From NCBI GenBank assembly GCA_022315425.1, contig JAIUPT010000042.1:1488001-1552000 (forward strand): a stretch of DNA of 64,000 bases, read 5' to 3'. Origin of the DNA: Pseudevernia furfuracea (lineage: Eukaryota; Ascomycota; Lecanoromycetes; Lecanorales; Parmeliaceae). Shown piece after piece: positions 11,179-20,322 of the stretch. The stretch's first letter is position 1. Every line of letters starts with the position of its first letter. The notes under the pieces were generated by a model, which was not told the origin of the DNA, did no database searches, and was given only the letters and a program-made list of their open reading frames with translations. The translations under genes and the position numbers were made by a program.

Positions 11179-13206
11179 TCATGACTTTAGAGCAGCCCTC
11201 ACAAGCCTCTTGTACCCCTCCACGGCTGTCAATAGATCCCCAGCTTTCAGATCTGGATTATAATTTCAGAGTCAGTACGGTCTAGTTGAGAGGGTATATT
11301 GAGTTTTGGAGCATGTCTGAAGAGCAGACACTCTCAAGACATGTCTCACGACTCAGCGTGTGGTCCAAAAAAGGAAATATGGACGCCGAAAATACGTACG
11401 CTCATGATCTGAGTGAGCAACCAAGATACTTCCTGGACCATAAAGATATCGCTTGTGCTTCCCCTTGAGGTTCGGTATACTACACAATATCCGAATCAGC
11501 ACTTCGATTTTAGGACGGACCCTGGATCGGTGCCTTGCTCCTCAGGCATGTCTTAAGACTCGAAAAAGGGTATATAAGGGGAAGCAATAGCTCAGAATGG
11601 GTGCTTACTCTGTGCCATAGTTGACCGAGATGGTCTCGAACCCTTCCACGTCACTGTCAATGTACACTGGCCCTGGATTACAATTTCGGAGTCAGTTCTG
11701 CTCATTGAAGGGTGCAAATGGAGCCTTTGAATAGGCCTTCAAAGTAAATGCCCCTAATACATGTCTCATGACTCAAGGTTGGTTGCAAAAGGGTTCATAT
11801 GGACTCTGAAAATACGTACCATAACCGCCGTCACTGAATTCAAGCTCTAGATCCTCGTCCACCGCCTTGACAGCGTCTGACACCAGCTTCTTCACAGTTT
11901 CCGGGCATCCAGCAGCAATCCTAACCCCAATCTTCGCGTGGGCTTCCTCAGCGATTACGTTGGCAGCAACCCCACCTGACATTTGTCCGATATTCAGTGT
12001 GCTGTTCCCATACTCGTCGGAACTAGGAAGTTTCATTTTTTGCAAAGCAAGCAAAGCAGGCACGAGCATATGATTTGCATTCTGGCCAAGCCATGGGTAT
12101 CCGCTATGTCCAGCCTTTCCGTGGGCTTTGAGCGTAAAGATCAAGATGCCCTTGTGTCCAGATGCGAGTTTGAGTTCTGTCGGTTCGCCGAAGATGACAG
12201 TCTGCCATTCCATCTCAAGGTCATTCACCCGTCTCATCCCATCGCCCCCTGTCTCTTCCCCAACAACGAAGAGAAGAGAGACATCATTTGGGGAGATCTC
12301 TCGAGAAGCGAGCAGTTCTTGAATGGCCTGGAACTGTGTAGCCTATGCAGAGATCCAAGTCAGCGTCCTTCCTTTTAGGTAAAAGGCGGAGAAACGAGAC
12401 GAGTTTAGAAAACAGAAAGCTCCTTTCCCTGCCGAAACTTGGTGTTCCACCGAAGTAACAAGATAACTCTGGAGAGTAAAGGAGCTTTCCGCTCCTGAAA
12501 AATAGCACGTGACCCCAACCTGCTACCAGAAAGGAAGAATTTACTTCAAAATGTACGTACTACACAGGCTTTGTCATCCACGGCGCCCCTACCCCATAAT
12601 TGATCGTGATTTCTAATTTCATAGCCGTAGTGTGGTGGAACAGTGTCGATGTGCTTCACCAACGTGGGGTCAGTATTGACACTCTAAGACGAGTTTTGAG
12701 TCACAGGGCATTTCGGAGGAGCTTTGTAACAGAACAATCGGCCTTTTGCTCCTGCAATATGTATTGAGGCTCAAAAGACGGTAGAGAAAGGAAGAACATG
12801 GCCCCGAACGGGTGCTTACGCTCGACAGTAGAACGGGAGTCTGCCGGTTTTCTCCAGGGTAGGCTAGAAGATTGAATCTCTGCTTCTGCCCATTAAGCTC
12901 TTCTGCTTGGGATTCCCGTAAGCTTTGGGGTAGAGGATGGAGGTATTGTCTCTCGACTGTGTAATTGTGAAATTTGAGGTAAGCTTCTAGAAATTCTCCA
13001 ATGGCTTGCTCATTGCCTGAGATGGACTCAATGTTGACCAAGTTTTTGTGCAGCGAGAACAAGGGGTTCTTGCTTGATTCCGAATTATCGAGCCGGACAG
13101 GCTGCTCGAGTGGGAGATTTGGCTGGTATTGAATGTGTTGGGAGAAGGTCAAGGTCACGATAGCAAAGGCTAGGGCGAAATGGACTAGCCGTTTGGTTAT
13201 AAGCAT
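11179..13206 (-). CDS. Secreted M20-family zinc metallopeptidase
   Basis: 406 residues in six exons, listed by + coordinates in coding order: 12820-13206, 12561-12653, 11820-12342, 11609-11672, 11400-11479, 11179-11252 (1221 nt in all). A signal peptide (FALAFAIVTLTFSQ) starts the protein. Metal and catalytic residues of M20 exopeptidases are present: SHIDTVPP, GRGAVDDK, the VVGEETGG glutamates, the GEPTE acidic residue, the dimerisation motif GKAGHSG, and a late histidine in ILVAHSDHEH. It probably removes N- or C-terminal residues, or deacylates amino acids, outside the cell or in the vacuole. All five introns are long (129-218 nt) and at least four are related to each other. Intron 1 ends at GTGAAG, chosen because it restores the family's SSHIDTVPP block. 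Confidence 0.9.
11253..11399 (-). repeat. Introner-like intron, M20 intron 5
   Basis: 147 nt. In the sense strand it runs from GTACGTATTTTC through GAGTCGTGAGACATGTCTTG to a 3' end with GACTCTGAAATTATAATCCAG-like sequence. Same length and order of blocks as the intron at 11673-11819. Confidence 0.75.
11480..11608 (-). repeat. Introner-like intron, M20 intron 4 (second subtype)
   Basis: 129 nt. The sense-strand start GTAAGCACCCATTC and the blocks GAGTCTTAAGACATG and GAGGAGCAAGGCA match the intron at 12654-12819. The GAGTC..AAGACATG block is also shared with the first subtype. Confidence 0.6.
11673..11819 (-). repeat. Introner-like intron, M20 intron 3
   Basis: 147 nt. The sense start GTACGTATTTTCAGAGTCC, the middle TTGAGTCATGAGACATGTATT and the end ACTGACTCCGAAATTGTAATCCAG-like align along their length with the intron at 11253-11399. 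Confidence 0.75.
12343..12560 (-). repeat. Long intron with strong inverted repeat, M20 intron 2
   Basis: 218 nt. It contains GAAAGCTCCTTT and its exact complement AAAGGAGCTTTC about 75 nt apart, able to fold into a hairpin. Membership of the introner-like family is suspected from the GTACGTAC donor and its structure, but the core block is not evident. Confidence 0.4.
12654..12819 (-). repeat. Introner-like intron, M20 intron 1 (second subtype)
   Basis: 166 nt. The sense start GTAAGCACCCGTTCGGGG and the later GCAGGAGCAAAAGGCCGAT block match the intron at 11480-11608. The 3' boundary at GTGAAG is chosen from protein conservation. Confidence 0.55.
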
Positions 13207-13578
13207 ACCTACTGTTGTCTACTGCGTACTCGTAGTTAAAGCAAAGCCCGAATTGCAGGGTAGATATATGGAACACGTTGTCCTTGCAGTGGCTACTGAC
13301 TGCTAGACTTGGAGGCGGGTGGGCTTCTTACTATTAATCTTGGGGCACCAGGGGGCTGACCGACTGACCGTATCTAGAATACTAAGGTAAGGTAGACGGA
13401 AGGGTGTGGGCGGGGTGGCACCAATGGAGTAATGGGCAACCTATCCCTGTACAACACTTTCTTCCAGGGGGCGTGGGGGGCCAGAACCCTCGGACATTGA
13501 TCGAGTACCTAACCAACAATCAAAATCTAACAAAATAACAATCCTTTTCTCTCTTGTCATCAACTTCATCATACCCAC

Positions 13579-13615
<37 letters not shown>

Positions 13616-14180
13616 TACTGTGCATACTACTGTACATTCGTTTAACAGTTGAGAAGTTCAGGGTCTCATACACTTTTTAGACTTTCCCGTGTCGTTGGTC
13701 TATTTATAATACGGTAATAACCGTAATACCCAATTCAACAACACTGCGAGTACGACGTCCTACATAGAACCACACTCAATCTTGCAGCTCGAACCTACGC
13801 CTAACCACCGCATTTCTGCTCACTTCCACCCATCTCACCACCAAAATCTTCCTCTACCATTCATCACAAAGTGCGGGCTGAGACACTTCAGCCCCGATTC
13901 AAGAACCAAAACATTGAAATCTATCTTTCTCGGGCTGCCAGCAATACCTCCTCCTCCAACAATTTCTACTCTTTCCACTCACGACGAAGCAAACATAGAG
14001 GGCAACGATCATTGGACCTTACGCGTGGCGGCCGAGCTTTTCTATTCGGGAGTCTGCATTGCTGCGATCATCCATTGGATCTAAGGATGAGATAGCTTTC
14101 CCGGAGTTCCTGTCAAACAGTTTACGAGCACTACCTTTTTCGACTAGAGCAGCATTCAAAACCTCCTCCAACCCTTCTAT
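13207..14180. other. Divergent promoter region
   Basis: 974 bases between the peptidase start (-) and the disordered-protein start (+). It has no protein-like frame, holds a CACATA microsatellite, and continues as a C/A-rich leader to 14180. Confidence 0.5.
13576..13617. repeat. (CACATA)7 hexamer microsatellite
   Basis: Seven perfect tandem copies of CACATA in the divergent promoter region. Confidence 0.95.
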
Positions 14181-17100
14181 ATGCCGATCAAGTTACCCAA
14201 AGGGTTTCAACGACGCAAGTCTTCCGGGAATGCTCTCGAGGAGCTGCCAAACCCCCCCGAACCTTCGTTCCGTGTCTTCGAGCGTCCCCAAGGGAGGAAA
14301 TCCTTTGATGGGGGAAACAATTACAACAATTATAAGCGTATGAGTCTGGCGCGGCCGTTGAGTGCAGGGCAATTTGGGGAAGATCACCTCTTGGTTGACG
14401 GAAGTACGAGAAACCAACCCCCCAATCGGTACGGTGCAGTTTTCCAACATGAAAGATGCAGCATGCTAAAAATTGACAGGGGTAGTGGTGGAACCCACAA
14501 TTCAGCCTCCAGCGGTGGCCACAATGACAACTCCTCGTCTGAGGCGCGATTCAGTTCCACCTCAACACTGCCTTCTTCAGCCGATGTACCTTTGGACGAT
14601 AGACCCTCCCCGAACGCTAAAGACCCTCATACCATGCCGACGCCTCCAATTCCTGAAACTAATCCACTTTCTTTGAGAGCAGCTGGAAGAGCGTTTTCCT
14701 TCGGTAGAAAGAGGGTGGGGTCGCCATCGGTGCCCGTACCTGGACCTCGACCAGTCATAGAACATGCGAAATCAGATGGCTATGAATCGTTCAATCGGCC
14801 AAGAGCAATGACGGAGAGTAGCTATACTAGTGGAAGCACTGCAACGCCGCCAAAGCTCCTTGGTACTGGGCTTGAGCTGGAACAGTCTGATCTTAATGAC
14901 TTTGGCAACATGTTTGACAGCTTCGGGAAGAGCGAGATTAAGCTGGTGGAAGAGCCGGGAGTGCTGGGTGTAACAAATACAGAGAGTCCGGTACGTCTTG
15001 AATGACTAATGTACATGACCGCCCGCTGATTATTCTGTAGGAGAATATGTCACCTGCAGGGTCAAGGAGTTCGACGAAACAGTACTATGCTGAACGTTCG
15101 CCATACACCGCTTCCCCGGTACAGGGCGAACGATATCTTGAAGCAGAGGAGTCCCCCCGTTCCTGGAATAGCGATTATTCGCAGGGAAGTTTAATGGCTA
15201 GTAGTAGCCCACGAGCAGCAGAAGCACTTTCTTTCTATAGCAGCAATTCTTCCGGAACTCGACCTGACCAAATTTCGCCCAAGTCTCGGACCACGCCACT
15301 GCCCGAGTTGAACAATTCCCCACAGGGGAAGACACGGGAACGGCCTCCTTCTGTTGTAGATGGAAGATTTCAGAGAAGCAGTATCTATGCATCACGCAAA
15401 GCCTCCACAAGGGAGTCTGCAGACTCCGGCATTTTGCAGGACGAGGATGCGAGACTGGCGATGGACTCTCTTACCGCAAGCCAAAAGCTCGGCCGTGGAT
15501 CTGGGAACTTCGGTGCGTATAAAGACAGTGATGACGAGGCAGATAACCCCGCTGCGTCCTTGATCCCGGAGTCTTCCTACCCGTCGCCGAATGCAGCCTC
15601 AAGTCCTCAAATATCAGCTAGGCGAGACGCCCGGCAACTATTTCCAACACCGTTGTTCGACAGCAGCGATCAGGACTTCTCTGCCACCTCGTGGCGGCAA
15701 GAATCAACAGAGACCACACCTCGAGCACAAAAGCGTGAATTGATACATCAGGAGGAACGTTCACTGTTCGATGCATCGCCTCAACCGACAGGAAGATCAG
15801 CCCCCCCTGCAGATTCTCATATCCAATCCCAACAAAAACCGGAAATCCAGAATAAGGTCATGACCCCCGCTCAGTTTGAGCGGTATCGAAAAGAGCAAGA
15901 GATGAGACGAGAGCAATACTTTAATCAAGATGCTTCAGACGAAGAGGGGGACGACTATGAAGATGATGACGAGATAGAGCGAAACAAACAGCTTGCTCGA
16001 CAGAGAAGGAAACAGGAAGCTCATCTTTCCGTGTATCGGCAGCAGATGATGAAGGTGACTGGGGAGCAGCCGTCTGATTTGCCGGGTGTACAGCTACGTC
16101 CAGGCATGGACAGATCAAGCATGAGCGCACCCAACCTCACGGAGCGTTCGAGTACCCCAACCTTCAGCTTTGACAAGCCCCCAGATTCCACCAAGGCTAG
16201 TGACGACGAAGACGAAGACGTTCCCCTAGGGGTACTAGCAGCGCACGGGTTTCCTTCGAAGAATAGACCTCCTCATGTTCTCACCAATTCCAGCGCAAGC
16301 ATCCAGTACAAAAGCGAATCGTATCCACTACCTCCATTGTCTGCAGCGGGTACATCAGCAGCTGGTGCAGCTCGTGGTCTTCCACCATTTGCACGGAACC
16401 TACCTCCAGATCCATACTACGGGGCAGGCCTTGTCAACCCCTCGAATCGCGAGTCTCTAGCGTTTGGTCATGCGACTCCGACATCAGTCCACGGTGGGCC
16501 GCCACCGAGCATGGCACCGGGTGGTCTTGTTGGAGTCATCGCTGGCGAAGAACGTGCGAGAGCTGCGCGAAGAGGAAGTCCTAACGCTCAAGGGAGCTAC
16601 AGCTCTCCCCTACCCCCAATCATGTCTCAAATGCAAATGGGAATGCTACCCGGGATGCCGCCCATGATGTCACCAGGAGAACAAGCTACTGTTCAGATGT
16701 CCGAGCAGATGAGCCAGATGATGCAAATGCAGATGCAGTGGATGCAACAGATGCAGCAAATGATGGCCAGTGGTATGCAGAGTGGGCCTCAAATGCCATT
16801 TGCTTTTCCTCCTCCACAGCAGCAGATCAATAATGCCGGAATGGTAGCTCCACCAGGCAATATCCAGAGGCCCGTGACTACAGGCCCACATTCTACACCG
16901 GGAAAAGCAGCAGGCACACTGGAGAAGCAACAGCGCGCAATGAGTATGATGGGTCCTACATCCGCTGCAGGGTGGCAGCCTCAGAATAACAACAGAAGTT
17001 CCGTGCTGCCAAGCATGATGAGCGGTGCACTTGGGGGCCCAGCCCCAGGCTACACGGCATCAATCGCGCCCTCCGAGCGCAGTAATGTCGGCATGCCGTC

Positions 17101-17419
17101 GCGCTATCGTCCAGTTTCCATAGCGCCTGCTGATGAGCATGCGCAGGGGGCGGCCTCAAGAACCTCCACATTCACGAACGGCATGCTCCAGCCAGGAGCG
17201 TCTGGTCGGAACAGCAGACTCTCGACACCTAGCGATAGGCAAAGCAAACCATCGCTGAGACCGGTCTCTCAAACACCGCCTAGGAAGTCGACCGCCAGTG
17301 ACGATGACGACGAAGAAGGGTGGGAAGAGATGAAGAAGAAGCGTGAAAAGAAGAAGAATATGTGGAGGATGAACCAAAAAACGACTGCGTTGGATATCTA
17401 TGATTATCCTGACGCGTGA
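14181..17419 (+). CDS. Large disordered Met/Gln-rich fungal protein, function unknown
   Basis: 1045 residues in three exons: 14181-14428, 14480-14990, 15041-17419. The 51-nt intron (14429-14479) has a TGCTAA branch point; the second intron joins ...TESP to ENMSP. The sequence is Ser/Pro-rich with islands that look constrained. These are the N-terminal KLPKGFQRRKSSGNALEE, LSLRAAGRAFSFGRK near residue 140, a charged helix MTPAQFERYRKEQEMRREQ, DDEDEDVPLGVLAAHGFP, a run rich in Met/Gln (16622-16790), and a C-terminal EEGWEEMKKKREKKK motif. I do not recognise a catalytic domain. The composition suggests a scaffold or RNA/condensate-type protein, but that is a guess. The start ATG was chosen because the conserved-looking basic N-terminus begins there. 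Confidence 0.75.
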
Positions 17420-17576
17420 GTCTAGGTTGGGAGAGCTGCAGCCTTAGGCCGTGCAGGCAAAGGGGATAGCATGCAAGGAAAAAGTCGTAATGTAAAGAAT
17501 TTAGCGGGAGCTGCTCTTTAGGCCATAGAGAGCAAAGTACTGTGCATATGCATGTACGTATTGTACCTGGCAATAG
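17420..17576. other. 3' flank of the disordered-protein gene
   Basis: Short AT-rich stretch with no feature seen, leading into the duplicated Hsp20 3' flank. Confidence 0.5.
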
Positions 17577-17680
17577 GTAATTGGATTCCGGGTCTACATA
17601 TTATTCTTCATTTGGCATTTGGAAGATTGCTTTGAGTTCCTTCACCTTTCTTTCAGCGATATAAAATTCTGTGCTACCCA
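17577..17680 (+). repeat. Diverged upstream copy of the Hsp20 3' flank
   Basis: GTAATTGGATTCCGGGTCT followed by ATTCTTCATTTGGCA-like sequence aligns with bases 18894-19000, which start at the Hsp20 stop codon. The copies differ by scattered substitutions and small gaps. This points to an old tandem duplication whose upstream coding copy has been lost. Confidence 0.65.
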
Positions 17681-17953
17681 AATTGCCTGGTCGGATGAAG
17701 TGTCTATGAGATTGGCAATCGATGGGCAGATGGTGTTCAAGCAAATAGTACTGTGCATGACAATCCTGTCTTTCGTGCCCACGTCGTCAGGCTTCAGTGG
17801 GTTCTTGCCACTACAATTGCCACTTTGTGTACTTAGCGGAGCGAACGTTGACCAAATCGGGTTAGCGCGCATGGAATCTTGGTGAAGCCTCTCGAACAGT
17901 CGTTGCCACCACGATGGGTAAGCATAGAAAAGAGCATGGAAAAGCCTACCAAG

Positions 17954-17984
17954 TTCTAGAATGGGTCTGCTGGAGATATAAGTA
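17954..17984 (+). promoter_or_regulatory. Heat-shock element and TATA box of hsp20
   Basis: TTCTAGAA at 17954-17961 is a perfect inverted GAA/TTC pair (core heat-shock element). ATATAAGTA at 17976-17984 is a TATA box about 165 nt before the ATG. Both lie in the order expected for a heat-inducible gene; binding is inferred. Confidence 0.55.
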
Positions 17985-18147
17985 TCCCCACGAGCACCGA
18001 CCTGACTCCTCATCATTCAAAAAAGACAAAAACCAAACTCCAACCGAGACCCCATTCCAAGCCATCTTCCCCAAAACACAAGACATCTTCAACAGTCCCA
18101 AACTACTACCACAGACCATTCACTCACAAAGTTCACAAAGTCAAACA

Positions 18148-18897
18148 ATGCAACCATACCGCATCGTCTCCACCACCCGCACAATCCCTCGGGTCTGCAA
18201 GGCATCCACACCAACCCGCACAATGTTCACCACACCATTCTTCCCTCATTTCAATAACCTGGGCAGCGATTTCGCGCCCCTTTTCCGCTTGCTCGACAGC
18301 GCGACAGCCGACCTCGTTCCCTCATCTCGTCAGCAGGCTCGCCGAACATTCACGCCGAGGTTCGATGTCCGAGAGGTTGGCGCCAATTACGAGCTCCAAG
18401 GGGAATTACCAGGCATCGAACAGAAGGATCTTGATATCGAATTCGTGGACGAACGCACTCTTGTGATCCGCGGTCGGACCGGCACCGAGAGCACCAAGAC
18501 CAACGAAGCAGCAGAAGCAGCCAAACCAGCAAAGGCTGTAGATGACAAAGACGCCAACGACAACGTTTTCGAGACTTCGGCTAAGTATCAGAAAGCAACG
18601 GTTGAAGACCAAGACGGATACGTGGATGCTGCTGCTGAAAGTGAGGCTGCTGAGGGAGTCAAGACACCATCCAGTACCACCGCTGAGGTCGCACCTACCA
18701 CCGAGACCAAGAAAGCTGCAGAGCCAAGCTTCAAGTACTGGATCACTGAACGCTCTGTCGGGGAGTTTGAAAGACGCTTCAGCTTCCCTGGGAAAGTTGA
18801 GCTCGACGCCGTCAAGGCGAGCTTATCGAACGGCATCCTTTCCGTTGTAGTACCTAAAATCGTGGCTAAAGAGCCGAGGAAGATAAACATTGAGTAA
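18148..18897 (+). CDS. Small heat-shock protein, Hsp20/alpha-crystallin (Hsp30-like)
   Basis: 249 residues, intronless. The N-terminal arm is followed by TPRFDVREVGANYELQGELPG, the start of the alpha-crystallin domain. A long Ala/Glu/Lys/Thr-rich insertion of about 100 residues (18483-18720) then splits the domain. It resumes at SVGEFERRFSFPG and ends with LSNGILSVVVPK and the C-terminal I-x-I type tail KINIE. Insertions at this place are usual in fungal Hsp30-type chaperones. The start at 18148 (CAAACAATGC) was chosen because the frame upstream is C/A-rich leader; the open frame itself extends to 17914. ATP-independent holdase in the cytosol. Heat-shock and TATA elements lie upstream, and the 3' flank is duplicated at 17577. 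Confidence 0.93.
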   Translation: MQPYRIVSTTRTIPRVCKASTPTRTMFTTPFFPHFNNLGSDFAPLFRLLDSATADLVPSSRQQARRTFTPRFDVREVGANYELQGELPGIEQKDLDIEFVDERTLVIRGRTGTESTKTNEAAEAAKPAKAVDDKDANDNVFETSAKYQKATVEDQDGYVDAAAESEAAEGVKTPSSTTAEVAPTTETKKAAEPSFKYWITERSVGEFERRFSFPGKVELDAVKASLSNGILSVVVPKIVAKEPRKINIE

Positions 18898-19000
18898 TTG
18901 GATTCTGGGTCTAGCCACAGCATTCTTCATTTGGCACCTGGACGATGGCTTTGATCTCCTGTATTGCCTTTTTCAATGTAGTTTTAGATTGGACATGGAT
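18894..19000 (+). repeat. Hsp20 3' flank, downstream copy
   Basis: Counterpart of 17577-17680. The match begins at the Hsp20 stop codon (GAGTAATTGGATTCTGGG) and fades after about 100 bases. Confidence 0.65.
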
Positions 19001-20322
19001 TGGAAAATGCATAGCAACGGTGCATGGGGTGAACAAGACATATGCGAGGAGTTCAGGTCTTGAATTAGCAGGTAGAATGAAGGATGCAGAAGACGGATAA
19101 TTCGAATTCAAATGCCAAAACAATTTGTATAAGTACTCTATAGTTATTGCTGACTCTGCGTCTTTATCGAAGTAAATTGTGCACAGTAACTACACTAACT
19201 ACACTACTGCAGAGATTCATTATTCCGAACCGTTTACAATGGAAGGTATAGTGTAGCGCTCGCAGATTAAAATAAATAAAGGTGGTAAGGTAAATATTGT
19301 GTGATGACAAATGTCCAATCAAACCCCTGTGAATATTCTTAACCTACCCCCTCGCAGTATGATCAACTCACCGCCTTCTTCAGTACTGTACTTTACTGTT
19401 ATTCGGAGCTTTGAATCAACGTCTTTTTTTCTATTTTTTTCTCTTTTTCTATTTTCTTTTTTCTACATGAGCCTCGTGGCATTTTGACTTGGTCCGAGAC
19501 TTTCTCGACTGATAAATGCCCTGGTTCATAATATATTGATATTGAAAGCACAAGCCCCTCCCTTTTCTTCCCCCCCTGACCCACTTACTCGTACATCCAG
19601 AGCAAGATCATTTCATGCAAGAAGACTGAAGAGAGGACGTCGCTAATCTGGCCCGTATACTCCGCGCTCAGCCGGCGTAGCCTTACCTGACTCGAAACAT
19701 CTCTTCTGCTGCTTTCGGCGGTTACGAGACGATCACGAAACACTGTTGTGATGTGTGTCATTGTTCCGAGTAGTAGTACTTACTATATTTGGATCAGCAG
19801 AAAGAAAAAGGGGAAGAAGTATGTAGAGTTGGACCAAAGAATGTTCAAGGAGTACCGTAGCACTTGATGTCCTCGTGCCGTCATCTTGGCGCTACTCTAT
19901 ACCTACTCGTATACAATTTACTATCCATTTTAGCCCCCCTCCCCCCCCCCCAATCCAATGCATCTTTTCATATACCTACTACCCTACCTACCACGTAAAC
20001 TTCAATTCACTATCCATGTGCATGTGCCTCCGCCTCCTCACCCTCCTTTCTGTCCGTGTACTCATCCTTTCACCTTCTCTGTAAAAGCCTGCCATCAACA
20101 ACGCTGCGCCAAGTTTTGGGGGCAGCCATGACACCTGATGATAATAATTAATCCTACTTCTCCACCACTACCGAATAGCCCTTGCCGCCGACCTTCCTCC
20201 CGGCCAGCTATTGCGCAATCTCACCCCAATGAGCCGCTGATCCTGTGCGACAAGTCTTAGACGAATGGTCGAATTTGTAGCATTTGGGCGTAACTCCATC
20301 GCCTTTGGACCTGCCCCTGGTG
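19001..20322. other. Intergenic region
   Basis: No supported gene. It holds a T/C-rich tract (19421-19466) and a poly-C stretch (about 19936-19950). The open frame entering the RhoGAP gene extends upstream to about 20284 but has no ATG before 20323. Confidence 0.5.

Noticed and set aside
17642..18016. Minus-strand 124-codon ORF upstream of hsp20
   Set aside because: Covers the heat-shock element and TATA box and the duplicated 3' flank; no protein motif.
20284..20322. Upstream extension of the RhoGAP frame beginning at TTG
   Set aside because: No ATG in this stretch; the first ATG is 20323. A missing 5' exon is possible but not visible.
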